DNA from: Myxococcus fulvus
Lineage (GTDB): Bacteria > Myxococcota > Myxococcia > Myxococcales > Myxococcaceae
Assembly (NCBI RefSeq): GCF_900111765.1
Contig: NZ_FOIB01000005.1
Span: 1-64,000, forward strand
Length of the DNA stretch: 64,000 nt
Reading direction: 5' to 3'
Part shown: piece after piece, positions 1-8,652 of the stretch
How the letters are laid out: each line of letters starts with the position of its first letter
Numbering within the stretch: the stretch's first letter is position 1
Program-made: the position numbers and the translations under genes
The notes under the pieces: model-generated
Database searches by the model: none
Seen by the model: only the letters and a program-made list of their open reading frames with translations
What the model was told of the DNA's origin: nothing

Positions 1-85
1 TCAGCGACGTCTTGCCGTGGTCCACGTGTCCGATCGTGCCGATGTTCACGTGGGGCTTGTTACGCTCGAACTTCTCCTTGGCCAT
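1..85 (-). CDS. tuf: Elongation factor Tu, N-terminal fragment (cut by window edge)
   Basis: EF-Tu carries aminoacyl-tRNA to the ribosomal A site as a GTP complex. Only the first 28 codons are in the window, but they are diagnostic: [16 protein letters not shown] followed by the P-loop motif [15 protein letters not shown]-type ribosome-binding site lies 5-10 bases before the ATG at 85. The gene follows fusA by about 140 bases on the same strand, the usual fusA-tuf order of the str operon. The rest of the gene lies beyond position 1. Confidence 0.95.
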
Positions 86-226
86 GACACTCCTCACCGC
101 GGCTGAGCCGGTCAATCACCCGGCGCGTATCGAATCCCGCAAAAACTCACTGCGAAGGTGCTGCGTCCTGCTCCAAACCCGCCACAACGTCAACTGAAAT
201 CGCCCGCAGGGTCGACTGCCGGGCCG
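86..226 (-). other. fusA-tuf intergenic spacer
   Basis: This 141-base spacer separates fusA and tuf. I find no tRNA fold, no strong hairpin and no convincing promoter. A TTGACG hexamer on the minus strand lacks a matching -10 box. Co-transcription of tuf with fusA is the simplest reading. Confidence 0.4.
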
Positions 227-2305
227 TCAGTAGCGGTTCAGCGCCGTCTTGGGCGCCGGCGCGTAGTGACTGAACTGCATGGTGTAGGTCGCCCTTCCCT
301 GGCTGCGGCTGCGCAGGTCGGTCGAGTACCCGAACATGGCGGCCAGGGGCACCTGCGCCTGGATGGCCTGCAGGCCGCCTGGGCGGGGCGTCATGCCCAG
401 CACCTTCCCTCGCCGGCCGTTCAGGTCGCCAATCACGTCGCCCATGAAGGGCTCGGGCGTGACGATCTCGCAGTTCATGATGGGCTCGAGCAGCACGGGG
501 CTGGCCGCGCGCACGGCGTCCTTGAAGGCCAGCGAGCCGGCGATCTTGAACGCCATCTCGCTTGAGTCCACGTCGTGCACGGAGCCGTCGTAGGCCTCCA
601 CCTTCACGTCCACCATGGGGTAGCCCGCCACGGGGCCGTTCTGGAGAGCCTCCTGGACGCCGTCGCGCACCGCGTCCACGAACTCCTTGGGCACCACGCC
701 GCCGACGATTTTGTTCTCGAAGGCGAAGCCCTTGCCGGCCTCGTTGGGCATCACCCGCAGCCAGATGTGGCCGTACTGGCCCCGGCCGCCCGTCTGACGG
801 ATGAACTTGCCCTCGGCCTCCGTCTGCGTGGTGATGGTCTCGCGGTACGCCACCTGCGGCTTGCCGATGTTCGCGTCGACCTTGAACTCCCTCAGGAGGC
901 GGTCGACGATGATCTCCAGGTGCAGCTCGCCCATGCCGGCGATCAGCGTCTGCCCCGTCTCCTCGTTCGTGCGCACGCGGAAGGACGGGTCCTCCATCGC
1001 CAGGCGCTGCAGCGACTGGATGATCTTGTCCTGGTCCGCCGTGGACTTCGGCTCGATGGCGATGTCGATGACCGGCTCGGGGAACTCCATCCGCTCCAGG
1101 ATGATGGGCTGCTTGTCGTCGCAGAGCGTGTCGCCCGTCGCCGCCAGCTTCAGGCCCACCACCGCGCAGATGTCACCCGCGTAGCACTCGGTCAGCTCGT
1201 CCTTCTTGTCCGCGCGCATCTGGACCAGGCGGCTGACGCGCTCGCGCTTGCCCTTCACCGAGTTCCACACCGCCGTGCCCGCCTCCAGCTTCCCGGAGTA
1301 CACGCGGAGGAACGTCAGCGTCTGGGACTGGAACGCCGGGTCGTTCATGATCTTGAACGCCAGGGCGCTGAAGGGCGCGTCGTCGCGCGTCTCGCGCACC
1401 GCGTCCTCGCCCTTGGGCGTCTTGCCGTGCACGGGCGGGATGTCCAGCGGGCTCGGCAGGTAGTCGATGACCGCGTCCAGGAGCGGCTGCACGCCCTTGT
1501 GGCGGAACGCAGACCCGCAGAACACCGGGAACAGCTTCAACCCCACGCAGCCCTTGCGGATGGCCGCGCGGACCTCGTGCTCGGTGAGCTCCTGGCCCTC
1601 CAAGAACTTCTCCGTCAGCGCGTCATCCTGCTCCGCGGCGGCCTCGAGCAGCTCCGCGCGCGCGGCCTCGGCCTGCTCGCGCAACTCCTCGGGAATCTCC
1701 TGGATGTCGTAGCGGCTGCCCTGCTCCGAGTCGACGAAGACCAGGGCCTTCATCGTCAACAGGTCGATGACACCGCGGTGCTTGTCCTCAGCGCCCAGCG
1801 GGAGCTGCATGCGCACCGCGCGCGCGCCGAGCTTCTCGCGGATGGTGCCCACGGACATCTCGAAGTCCGCGCCGACGCGGTCCATCTTGTTGATGAAGCA
1901 GATGCGGGGGACCTTGTAGCGGTCCGCCTGGCGCCAGACCGTCTCCGACTGCGGCTCCACGCCGTTGACCGCGTCGAACACGGTGACGGCGCCATCGAGC
2001 ACGCGCAGGGAGCGCTCCACCTCGATGGTGAAGTCCACGTGGCCGGGGGTGTCGATGATGTTGACGCGGTAGCGCTGCTCGTTGCGCTGCCAGAAGGCGG
2101 TGATGGCGGCGGACGTAATCGTGATGCCGCGCTCACGCTCCTGGACCATCCAGTCCGTGGTGGTGTTTCCCTCGTGCACCTCGCCCATCCGATGGATGGC
2201 GCCGGTGTAGAAGAGGATCCGCTCGGTGGTGGTTGTCTTGCCGGCATCGATGTGCGCCATGATGCCGATGTTGCGGTAGCGCTCCAGGGGATGCTCGCGA
2301 GCCAT
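227..2305 (-). CDS. fusA: Elongation factor G
   Basis: EF-G is the GTPase that drives ribosomal translocation and, with RRF, ribosome recycling. The 692-residue product has the G1 motif AHIDAGKT (17-24), the DTPGH and NKMD GTPase motifs, and the full-length C-terminal domains, so its size is normal for the family. An upstream in-frame ATG would add 17 residues. I chose the ATG at 2305 because GGAGAGG sits just before it and the protein then begins [14 protein letters not shown], as EF-G proteins do. It lies between rpsG and tuf in the str operon, but a strong hairpin (2394-2432) separates it from rpsG, so its expression may be partly uncoupled from the ribosomal protein genes. Confidence 0.97.
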   Translation of the reverse strand: MAREHPLERYRNIGIMAHIDAGKTTTTERILFYTGAIHRMGEVHEGNTTTDWMVQERERGITITSAAITAFWQRNEQRYRVNIIDTPGHVDFTIEVERSLRVLDGAVTVFDAVNGVEPQSETVWRQADRYKVPRICFINKMDRVGADFEMSVGTIREKLGARAVRMQLPLGAEDKHRGVIDLLTMKALVFVDSEQGSRYDIQEIPEELREQAEAARAELLEAAAEQDDALTEKFLEGQELTEHEVRAAIRKGCVGLKLFPVFCGSAFRHKGVQPLLDAVIDYLPSPLDIPPVHGKTPKGEDAVRETRDDAPFSALAFKIMNDPAFQSQTLTFLRVYSGKLEAGTAVWNSVKGKRERVSRLVQMRADKKDELTECYAGDICAVVGLKLAATGDTLCDDKQPIILERMEFPEPVIDIAIEPKSTADQDKIIQSLQRLAMEDPSFRVRTNEETGQTLIAGMGELHLEIIVDRLLREFKVDANIGKPQVAYRETITTQTEAEGKFIRQTGGRGQYGHIWLRVMPNEAGKGFAFENKIVGGVVPKEFVDAVRDGVQEALQNGPVAGYPMVDVKVEAYDGSVHDVDSSEMAFKIAGSLAFKDAVRAASPVLLEPIMNCEIVTPEPFMGDVIGDLNGRRGKVLGMTPRPGGLQAIQAQVPLAAMFGYSTDLRSRSQGRATYTMQFSHYAPAPKTALNRY

Positions 2306-2393
2306 TGCGTCGGTACCTCTCCATGAGGGCGGGAGGGCTTGGGAGCCCCGTCTCACGTTCCCACCCGGACGATTTCAGAGAACCTGCTTCACC

Positions 2394-2432
2394 TAAAGAA
2401 ACCGCCCGGATGCAACCTCTGCATCCGGGCGG
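2394..2432 (-). terminator. Rho-independent terminator or attenuator between rpsG and fusA
   Basis: Read on the minus strand, a perfect 13-bp stem (arms 2420-2432 and 2402-2414) closes a 5-base loop and is followed at once by TTTCTTTA. This is a textbook intrinsic terminator placed inside the str operon, downstream of rpsG. No strong promoter is visible between it and fusA, so partial read-through is likely. Confidence 0.8.
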
Positions 2433-2453
2433 GACACCGCGAGGCCGAAAGAC

Positions 2454-2924
2454 CTACCAGCGGTAGTGCGCGAAGGCCTTGTTGGCCTCCGCCATCTTGT
2501 GCGTGTCTTCACGCTTCTTCACCGCGTTACCGCGGTTGTTGGCGGCGTCCATGATCTCGCCGGCCAGCTTCTCCTGCATGGTCTTCTCGCCACGGGCCTT
2601 GGAGTACGTGATGATCCAACGCATGCCGAGGGCGACGCGACGGTCCTGACGGACCTCGACGGGCACCTGGTAGGTGGCGCCACCGACGCGGCGGCTCTTG
2701 ACCTCCAGCACCGGCTTGACGTTGTCGAGGGCCTTCTTGAACGTCTTGAGGGGGTCCTCCTTCGCGCGCTCCTCGATGAGGGCGAAGGCTCCGTAGCAAA
2801 CGCCTTCCGCGATGGACTTCTTGCCCTTCCGCATCAGGTCGTTGACGAACTTGGTGACGAGCCGGTCCTGGAACTTCGGATCCGGAAGAATCTTGCGCTT
2901 GGCGACTACGCGACGGCGAGGCAT
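2454..2924 (-). CDS. rpsG: 30S ribosomal protein S7
   Basis: S7 nucleates assembly of the 30S head and binds the 3' domain of 16S rRNA. The 156-residue product starts [18 protein letters not shown] and ends HYRW, which matches the bacterial S7 pattern and length. The ATG at 2924 follows a purine-rich stretch (AGAGAAGAG). It lies 143 bases after rpsL and 148 bases before fusA on the minus strand. The spacer after it carries the strong terminator at 2394-2432. Confidence 0.97.
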   Translation of the reverse strand: MPRRRVVAKRKILPDPKFQDRLVTKFVNDLMRKGKKSIAEGVCYGAFALIEERAKEDPLKTFKKALDNVKPVLEVKSRRVGGATYQVPVEVRQDRRVALGMRWIITYSKARGEKTMQEKLAGEIMDAANNRGNAVKKREDTHKMAEANKAFAHYRW

Positions 2925-3067
2925 CTCTTCTCTCTTCCCTTACGCCCTGGCTCCCTTGGGAGCACGCTACGACGGGCTTCAAGTACCGCTGAAGGAAACT
3001 TCACGAGGACGCTCCCCAGGGTGCGGGGCTCAACGTCCAGACTCTGGAACAACGAAGGTGGTCGCGC

Positions 3068-3439
3068 TCAGCTCGGACGCTTCGCGCCGTACTTGGAGCG
3101 GCTCTGCTTGCGGCCCGCCACGCCCACGGAGTCGAGCGTTCCACGGACGATGTGGTAGCGCACGCCCGGGAGGTCCTTCACACGACCGCCGCGGATCATC
3201 ACCACCGAGTGCTCCTGGAGGTTGTGGCCCACGCCGGGGATGTAGGACGTCACTTCGATTCCGTTGGTCAGACGCACGCGGGCCACCTTGCGGAGGGCCG
3301 AGTTCGGCTTCTTCGGAGTCGTCGTGTACACGCGGGTGCAGACGCCGCGCTTCTGGGGGCACTCCTTGAGCGCGGGGCTCTTGCCCTTGATGTTCAGCTT
3401 CTCGCGGCCCTTGCGGACCAGCTGGCTAATGGTCGGCAC
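3068..3439 (-). CDS. rpsL: 30S ribosomal protein S12 (GTG start)
   Basis: S12 forms part of the decoding centre. The longest frame would begin at 3472, but S12 proteins begin MPTI-QLVR. A GTG at 3439 gives exactly [13 protein letters not shown] and a 123-residue protein, with GAGGTA just upstream, so I start there. The [12 protein letters not shown] segment carries the paired lysines targeted by streptomycin-resistance mutations, and [13 protein letters not shown] is intact; the residues are the usual streptomycin-sensitive ones. It is the first gene of the str operon, about 80 bases downstream of the promoter at 3524-3551. Confidence 0.97.
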   Translation of the reverse strand: MPTISQLVRKGREKLNIKGKSPALKECPQKRGVCTRVYTTTPKKPNSALRKVARVRLTNGIEVTSYIPGVGHNLQEHSVVMIRGGRVKDLPGVRYHIVRGTLDSVGVAGRKQSRSKYGAKRPS

Positions 3440-3523
3440 TGATACCTCGTTCTTCGGGTTCGCAGCCGCCACGAGACACGAGGCGGCGCATATCTACCTA
3501 CAGGACTACTGAAAAAGGCCGCG

Positions 3524-3551
3524 AGTATAGGGAGCGACCCCTCCGTGTCAA
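3524..3551 (-). promoter_or_regulatory. Sigma-70-type promoter of the str operon
   Basis: On the minus strand, TTGACA (3551-3546) and TATACT (3529-3524) are separated by 16 bases. This is the best housekeeping promoter match in the window. It predicts transcription starting near 3517 and a leader of about 78 bases before rpsL. The leader holds a small GCCGCC/GGCGGC hairpin. Confidence 0.85.
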
Positions 3552-3654
3552 GCACGGCATGACGCAGACCTGGAACAGGTCAGCGCCCATGAGGTCTTTC
3601 CTTGAGACTCGTCAACCCAGCTTACGACGGGTCGGTCCTCTACTCCGCGTGCGC

Positions 3655-4149
3655 TCAGAAGTCGAGGACCATCACCACCGCGTCCTCGCCCTCGTCCGCG
3701 TAGTAGTTCGGCCGGATGCCCACCGGGCGGAACCCGAAGGCGCGGTAGAGCTGGATCGCAGGCTCGTTGCTCTTCCTGACCTCCAGGGTGGCCAGGCTGC
3801 AGCGGCGCGCCCTGCCCCGCTCCAGCACCTCCTCCATGACGGCCCGCGCGACACCCCGCCGGCGGTGCTGGGGGGCGGTGGCCACGTTGAGCACATGGAC
3901 CTCGTCGTGGACGATCCAGAAGATGGCCAGCCCCAGCAGCAGCGGGGGCACGAACTGCCGGGGCTCTTCCACCAGGAGGATGGTGGACCACTCGTGCTGG
4001 AGCTCGCGTTTGAGCAGCTCCGCAGACCAGGGGTTCTTGAACGCCGCCTGCTCCAGCGCCATCACCGCCGCCAGGTCCCCTTCCGTCATTTGACGGATGG
4101 AGAAGCCATGCGGCTCGCGTGGCTCGGCGTCCTCCCGCATCCGCCTCAT
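3655..4149 (-). CDS. rimI: Ribosomal-protein-alanine N-acetyltransferase, RimI-like GNAT
   Basis: This is a GNAT acetyltransferase that would acetylate the N-terminal alanine of S18 or another protein, using acetyl-CoA. The 164-residue product has the RimI hallmarks: LEQAAFKNPWS near the start, the acetyl-CoA loop HRRRGVARAVMEEV, LEVRKSNEPAIQLYRAFGF, and the late R-NYYADEGEDAVVM segment. Its ATG (4149-4147) overlaps the stop of the upstream gene (4146-4148), an ATGA overlap that implies translational coupling. It is a little longer than the usual 150 residues because of an N-terminal extension of about 15 residues. The family is clear; the exact substrate is inferred. Confidence 0.85.
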   Translation of the reverse strand: MRRMREDAEPREPHGFSIRQMTEGDLAAVMALEQAAFKNPWSAELLKRELQHEWSTILLVEEPRQFVPPLLLGLAIFWIVHDEVHVLNVATAPQHRRRGVARAVMEEVLERGRARRCSLATLEVRKSNEPAIQLYRAFGFRPVGIRPNYYADEGEDAVVMVLDF

Positions 4150-4847
4150 CGCTTTGCCTCCCGTGTGAAGGGCGCCACCCGGCGCACCTGGGCCGAGGCC
4201 CTCACCTGCGCCAGCTCCTCCACGGCCAGCGCCGCATAGCGCTCGCGGAAGAGCTTCTCCCGGATGGACTCCCGTACCGTCTCATAATCGGCCGGAAAGT
4301 CCCCGGGGTGCTGCTCGTAGAAGCGACGGATCTCCGTCTCCCCCACCTGGGCCCGCAGGCGGATGCGGCTGTCCAGGACGCGCTCGGCCCTCAACCCCCG
4401 CGTCAGCACCGCCTTGAGCCCCTCCAGGCCCACGTCCGCCCGAGCCAGGAAGCGCTCCAGGGCCTGGGAGCCCCCGACGCGCAGCCGGAACGCCTCCAGT
4501 CGGGCGTCCACTTCGGCCGGCTCGGCGGGGAACGCCTGGAGCCGGTCGGCGTTGAGCACCTGGACCCGCTGGCTGATGGCCAGCTCCAGCGCCCCCCGGA
4601 GCAGTTCCTCGTCGAGGGGGACCTCGAGCGCCTGGAGGCCGCCCCGCTGCACGAGCGCCACGCGGGCCTCGAACTCCAGCTCGCTCTGGGTGAGCACCCG
4701 ACCCTCGATGATGGCGACCACCCGGTCCACCACCCTGCCCTGCGCCTCTCCCACGGGGGCCTGGGCGCGGACGACGGGGGCGGCCAGCAGGAGGAGCCAG
4801 CCCGCCAGCCAGAAGGTACCTGCTCCCGCTCGGCGCGGCGCTGCCAT
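4146..4847 (-). CDS. SurA N-domain-like periplasmic protein without a PPIase domain
   Basis: The 233-residue product has a signal peptide ([21 protein letters not shown]). After it comes [25 protein letters not shown], the pattern that opens SurA/PpiD-type chaperones, then helical sequence containing [14 protein letters not shown]. No parvulin domain is visible, so it is probably a chaperone-only relative. A longer frame starts at 4940, but the ATG at 4847 follows GGGAGG and begins directly at the signal peptide. It overlaps rimI downstream and diverges from the DnaJ gene at 4961, so the 113 bases between them must hold both promoters. Function in outer-membrane protein handling is an inference. 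Confidence 0.65.
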   Translation of the reverse strand: MAAPRRAGAGTFWLAGWLLLLAAPVVRAQAPVGEAQGRVVDRVVAIIEGRVLTQSELEFEARVALVQRGGLQALEVPLDEELLRGALELAISQRVQVLNADRLQAFPAEPAEVDARLEAFRLRVGGSQALERFLARADVGLEGLKAVLTRGLRAERVLDSRIRLRAQVGETEIRRFYEQHPGDFPADYETVRESIREKLFRERYAALAVEELAQVRASAQVRRVAPFTREAKR

Positions 4848-4960
4848 GGCCTCCCTCACCTTTCGCCGGACGTTATACATCCCAGGCCAGCCGAACAGTC
4901 CTTGCTGGCGCACTCCCACCGACTGGTTACTTTCAATCACGTACAGCTCGGCGGGAACAA

Positions 4961-5956
4961 ATGGCGGACGACTACTACCAGATCCTCGGCGTGGAACGGA
5001 CGGCCTCCGAGGAGGCCATCAAGAAGGCGTTCCGGAAGCTCGCGCGCCAGCACCACCCCGACGTCAACCCCGGCAACAAGTCCGCCGAGGAGAAGTTCAA
5101 GCAGATCAACTCGGCCTTCGAGGTGCTGTCGGACCCGAAGAAGCGCAAGCTCTACGACGAGTTCGGCGAGGACGCGGAGAAGATCGGCTTCGACGAGAAG
5201 AAGGCGGAGGCCTACCGTCAATACCGCGCCCAGGCGTCCCGGGGCGGCGTGGGCGGCATCCCCTACGGAGGCGAGGACTTCGACCTGGGGGACCTCTTCA
5301 ACGACCTCTTCGGAGGGCGTCGCGGCGGAGGGGGCGGATTCAACGACCCCTTCGGGCGGGCCCGGGGGCGCGGCCCCATGGGTCCCGAGCGCGGCGAGGA
5401 CCTCAACGCCCAGGTCCGCCTGACACTGGCCGAGGCCGTCACCGGCACCGAGCGGCCCCTGTCCGTCAGCCGGGCCTCCCCCGACCGCTCCACCCCGGAC
5501 GAGCGCGTCCGCCTGACGGTGAAGATTCCCCCGGGCGTCCAGACGGGCTCCAAGGTCCGGCTGGCGGGCCAGGGCGCCCCCGGCGTGAGGGGCGGGCCTC
5601 CGGGCGACCTCTACATCGAGACCGAGGTGATGGAGCATCCCCTGGTGCGTCGGGAAGGTGACGACCTCCACATGGACGTGCCCGTGACGGTGCCGGAGGC
5701 CATGCTGGGCGCGGAGGTGCGCGTCCCCACCTTCCAGGGCGAGGTCACCGTCAAGGTCCCCCCCGGCTCCCAGTCCGGCAGGCAGATGCGCCTGAAGGGG
5801 CGCGGGGTGCCCTCCCTCAAGGGGGGTTCACCGGGCGACCTCTACCTCCGTCTCCAGGTCAAGGTGCCGGACACCGACACCCCGGAGACCCGCGCCGCGG
5901 CGGAGACCCTGGCCAAGGCCTACCGGGACGATGTCCGTCACGAGCTGACCCTCTGA
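4961..5956 (+). CDS. DnaJ-class co-chaperone (CbpA-like, no zinc finger)
   Basis: This Hsp40 co-chaperone would stimulate a DnaK ATPase and deliver substrates. The 331-residue protein has an N-terminal J domain with the HPD motif at 32-34, then a Gly/Phe-rich linker (about 95-145), then the two beta-barrel substrate-binding domains of DnaJ_C (about 145-310). The four CxxCxGxG zinc repeats of true DnaJ are absent, which makes it a type II (CbpA/DnaJB1-like) protein. It diverges from the SurA-like gene, so both neighbours act on protein folding, though in different compartments. Confidence 0.9.
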   Translation: MADDYYQILGVERTASEEAIKKAFRKLARQHHPDVNPGNKSAEEKFKQINSAFEVLSDPKKRKLYDEFGEDAEKIGFDEKKAEAYRQYRAQASRGGVGGIPYGGEDFDLGDLFNDLFGGRRGGGGGFNDPFGRARGRGPMGPERGEDLNAQVRLTLAEAVTGTERPLSVSRASPDRSTPDERVRLTVKIPPGVQTGSKVRLAGQGAPGVRGGPPGDLYIETEVMEHPLVRREGDDLHMDVPVTVPEAMLGAEVRVPTFQGEVTVKVPPGSQSGRQMRLKGRGVPSLKGGSPGDLYLRLQVKVPDTDTPETRAAAETLAKAYRDDVRHELTL

Positions 5957-6048
5957 ATCTCTTGTCTCTTGTCCTGGGCGCCGCCACGGCATAGACGGCC
6001 CCTCCCACAGTCGGTTTTCACGTCGCCGCAAACGGAGCACACGCGCAC

Positions 6049-6777
6049 ATGGGCCTCTTAGACATCTTCACGGGCGGCTCGGGCCCCGAGAAAGCCCTCA
6101 AGCTCAAGCCCAAGGTCACCCAGAAGTACGGCGACCCGGCGACCCGCCAGAAGGCCATCCAGCAGCTCGGGGAGATGAAGTACCCCGAGGCCGTCTCCGT
6201 GCTCCTGGCCCGCTTCACCATCACCGTGGACCCGCTCACCACGGACGCCGACGAGAAGGAGCACACCTTCGAGCTGGTGAAGGCGTTCGGCAAGGACGCC
6301 GTTCCCCCCATCGTCGAGTTCCTCAGCAAGACGGAGCCCGCCACCTCGTGGGCGCTCAGGCTGCTGGGTGAGCTGGTCACCGAGGACGAGGTCACCGAGG
6401 CGTGCGTGAAGGCGCTCCAGCACCTGTCCTCGACCTACACGAAGAACCCGGAGAAGAAGGTCGTCCTGCTCCACCACGTCACCGGTCGCCAGGACGCGCG
6501 CATCCCCCCGGTGGTCGTCCCGTTCCTCGCGGACATGTCGGACGACGTGAAGATCGCCGCGCTCAAGGCGCTCGCCTCCTTCAAGTACGAGCCGGCCAGG
6601 GAGCCCATGCTCGCGCTCCTGACGGCCGACGAGACGGCGCGTCGGGTGCAGACCTCGGCGCTCTCCGCCCTGGCGGACTCGGGCTTCAGCGTGGGTGAGC
6701 AGCGCGCCCGAGTGGAGTCGCTCCTGGTGGAGCCCTACGTCCTGGACAAGGACGGCCGCATCCAGCGTCGGGCCTGA
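6049..6777 (+). CDS. HEAT-repeat protein
   Basis: The 242-residue cytoplasmic protein has no signal peptide. It contains repeated helical pairs of the HEAT/armadillo type, for example RQKAIQQLGEMKYPEAVSVL, DDVKIAALKALASFKYEPA and RRVQTSALSALADSG. Such solenoids are scaffolds for protein-protein contacts. It begins MGLLDIFTGGSGPEKALK, a pattern seen in uncharacterised bacterial HEAT proteins. It lies 92 bases after the DnaJ gene and 108 bases before the histidine kinase on the same strand. No specific partner can be assigned. Confidence 0.75.
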   Translation: MGLLDIFTGGSGPEKALKLKPKVTQKYGDPATRQKAIQQLGEMKYPEAVSVLLARFTITVDPLTTDADEKEHTFELVKAFGKDAVPPIVEFLSKTEPATSWALRLLGELVTEDEVTEACVKALQHLSSTYTKNPEKKVVLLHHVTGRQDARIPPVVVPFLADMSDDVKIAALKALASFKYEPAREPMLALLTADETARRVQTSALSALADSGFSVGEQRARVESLLVEPYVLDKDGRIQRRA

Positions 6778-6828
6778 GCGCTCGAGCCCGGTCGTGTCGG
6801 GCAGCCGACATGACCACTGTCCTCCGGA

Positions 6829-6847
6829 AGGCCCTGCACACCAGGGC
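6829..6847 (+). terminator. Short hairpin after the HEAT gene
   Basis: GGCCCTG and CAGGGCC arms (7 bp) flank a 5-base loop between the HEAT gene and the histidine kinase. There is no T-tract. It may be a weak terminator or a leader structure for the kinase gene; nothing in the sequence decides between them. Confidence 0.3.
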
Positions 6848-6885
6848 CGTTCCCAGGCGCTCGGAACCTGGAGCAGGATTCTCCC

Positions 6886-8577
6886 GTGCGCTCGAAGAAG
6901 AAAGGGGCCCTGGCAGAGGTCGTGCCGCTGCGCCCCACCACCTCGAAGAAGTCCACCCGTCGAGCAGCGAAGCCGGCTCCCCCGGCTGACGCCGACGCCG
7001 TCGCGCGCGCCCTCCTGGAGATGGCGCGCCACCTCACCGACAACGCGGGCCCCACCGAGGCCCTGCGCTCCCACCTCCAGACGCTCCACTCGCTGCTCAA
7101 GCCCAAGGTCTGTTACGTGGCCCGCTTCTTCGCCTCGCGCGAGCAGCTCCACGTCGAGCACGTCCGCGGCCGCTATGACAGCCGCGTGGTCGCCGCCGTC
7201 CCGGGCGAGGGCGTGGTGGGACGCGCCTTCTCCGAGAAGAAGCTCCTGCGAGAAGCGGACACCCTCGCGGTGCCGCTGGAGAGCCCTCACGGCGTCACCG
7301 GCGTGCTCGTCGTCCTGGGCGCCCGCCGCGCCGTCTCCGACACCGTGCTCCAGTCGCTGGCCGCGCAGCTCGCCGCCGCCTACGAGGTCGCTCGGCTCCG
7401 CGACGACAGCGCCCGGCGCAACAAGGATCTGCAGACGGCCATCGCGGGCTTGAAGAGCCTGGAGCAGAACCGCGAGGAGCTGCTCGGCAACGTCTCGCAC
7501 GACCTCAAGAACCCGCTCACCACCATCAAGTCGTACCTGGCGATGCTGGGACGCGAGAAGCTGGGCCCGCTCACGGACTCCCAGCGCCGCGCGGTGCAGA
7601 TCTGCGATCGGAACTCCGACCGCATGCTGCGCATGGTGAATGACCTGCTGCTCATGTCCCGGCTCCAGTCCGGGAAGATGCAGCTCAACCAGCGCCCCTT
7701 CGGGCTCAAGGCCGTGGCCGAGGAGGTGGTCCGCTCCCTGGCCGTCGTCGCCGAGCACGGCAAGGTGCACGTGCACATCCCCCCGTGCGCGGAGGTGTTC
7801 GTCCGAGGAGATCGCGAACGCATCGCCGAGGCCATCCACAACCTCGTCGAGAACGGCATCCACCACAGCGAGCAGGATGACACCGTCGAGGTCACCGTCT
7901 CCGCCGAGGAGGGACTCGCCGCACTCACGGTGAAGGACAGCGGCCCCGGCATGTCGGCCGAGGCGCTGGAGCACATCTTCGACGCCTTCTACCGGGCCCA
8001 GCCCGGGGTGCCGCGGCCTCCGGGCGCGGGGCTGGGCCTGCCGCTGGTGGGGAAGATCGTCGCCCTGCACGGAGGCCGCGTGGAGGCGTCCAGCGTGCTC
8101 GGCGAGGGCAGCACGTTCCAACTGGTGCTGCCGATGTTCGCGGGCGCGGTGAGTTCCCCCGACCCCAACCAGGCGGCGCCCAAGGCGGGCGGCATCCTCC
8201 TGGTCGAGGACGACGCGGACTGCCGCGAGGTCCTGCAGCAGGTGCTGGAGCAGGAGGGCTACCGGGTGATGGCCACCTCGGGAGCCTCCGAGGCGCGCTC
8301 CATCCTCTCGCACATCCGGCCGGCCATGGTGCTGCTCGACCTGCGGCTGAGCGAGGAGGACGGCCAGTCGGTGCTCCGCTTCATCCGGGGCACCGAGTCG
8401 CTCGCGGACATCGTCGTGTACATCATCTCGGGTGCCAGCGAGGTGGCGTCCCTCACGTCCGGCCAGGGCCTGGAGCGCATCGACGGCTTCTTCGAGAAGC
8501 CGCTCCAGCTCCCCAAGCTGCTGGACACGGTGTCGGCGGTCGTGCGGCCCAGCCGCCGGGCTCCCGCCGTCCCCTGA
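6886..8577 (+). CDS. Hybrid histidine kinase: GAF, HisKA, HATPase, receiver
   Basis: This 563-residue soluble signalling protein starts at a GTG. A GAF-like sensor (about 35-175) leads to the H-box NVSHDLKNP with phospho-acceptor His205. The ATPase domain follows, with N-box HNLVENGIHH, G1 DSGPGMS and G2 GAGLGLPLVGK. A C-terminal receiver (about 430-555) has the acidic pair EDD and the phospho-acceptor Asp485 (VLLDLRL), plus the conserved lysine in FEKPLQL. There is no transmembrane segment, so it senses a cytoplasmic cue or partner. No response regulator gene adjoins it, and the output must pass through the attached receiver or a distant partner, as is common in myxobacteria. Confidence 0.9.
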   Translation: MRSKKKGALAEVVPLRPTTSKKSTRRAAKPAPPADADAVARALLEMARHLTDNAGPTEALRSHLQTLHSLLKPKVCYVARFFASREQLHVEHVRGRYDSRVVAAVPGEGVVGRAFSEKKLLREADTLAVPLESPHGVTGVLVVLGARRAVSDTVLQSLAAQLAAAYEVARLRDDSARRNKDLQTAIAGLKSLEQNREELLGNVSHDLKNPLTTIKSYLAMLGREKLGPLTDSQRRAVQICDRNSDRMLRMVNDLLLMSRLQSGKMQLNQRPFGLKAVAEEVVRSLAVVAEHGKVHVHIPPCAEVFVRGDRERIAEAIHNLVENGIHHSEQDDTVEVTVSAEEGLAALTVKDSGPGMSAEALEHIFDAFYRAQPGVPRPPGAGLGLPLVGKIVALHGGRVEASSVLGEGSTFQLVLPMFAGAVSSPDPNQAAPKAGGILLVEDDADCREVLQQVLEQEGYRVMATSGASEARSILSHIRPAMVLLDLRLSEEDGQSVLRFIRGTESLADIVVYIISGASEVASLTSGQGLERIDGFFEKPLQLPKLLDTVSAVVRPSRRAPAVP

Positions 8578-8652
8578 TGGGGACGGAATGGACCGCGGAA
8601 CGAACAAGAGGTGGCCGCATGCCACCTCGGCTTGGCTAGTATCCGCGCGTTC

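Noticed and set aside
110..150. A TCGAATCCC stretch near tuf resembling a tRNA T-arm
   Set aside because: No second stem half or acceptor pairing is present.
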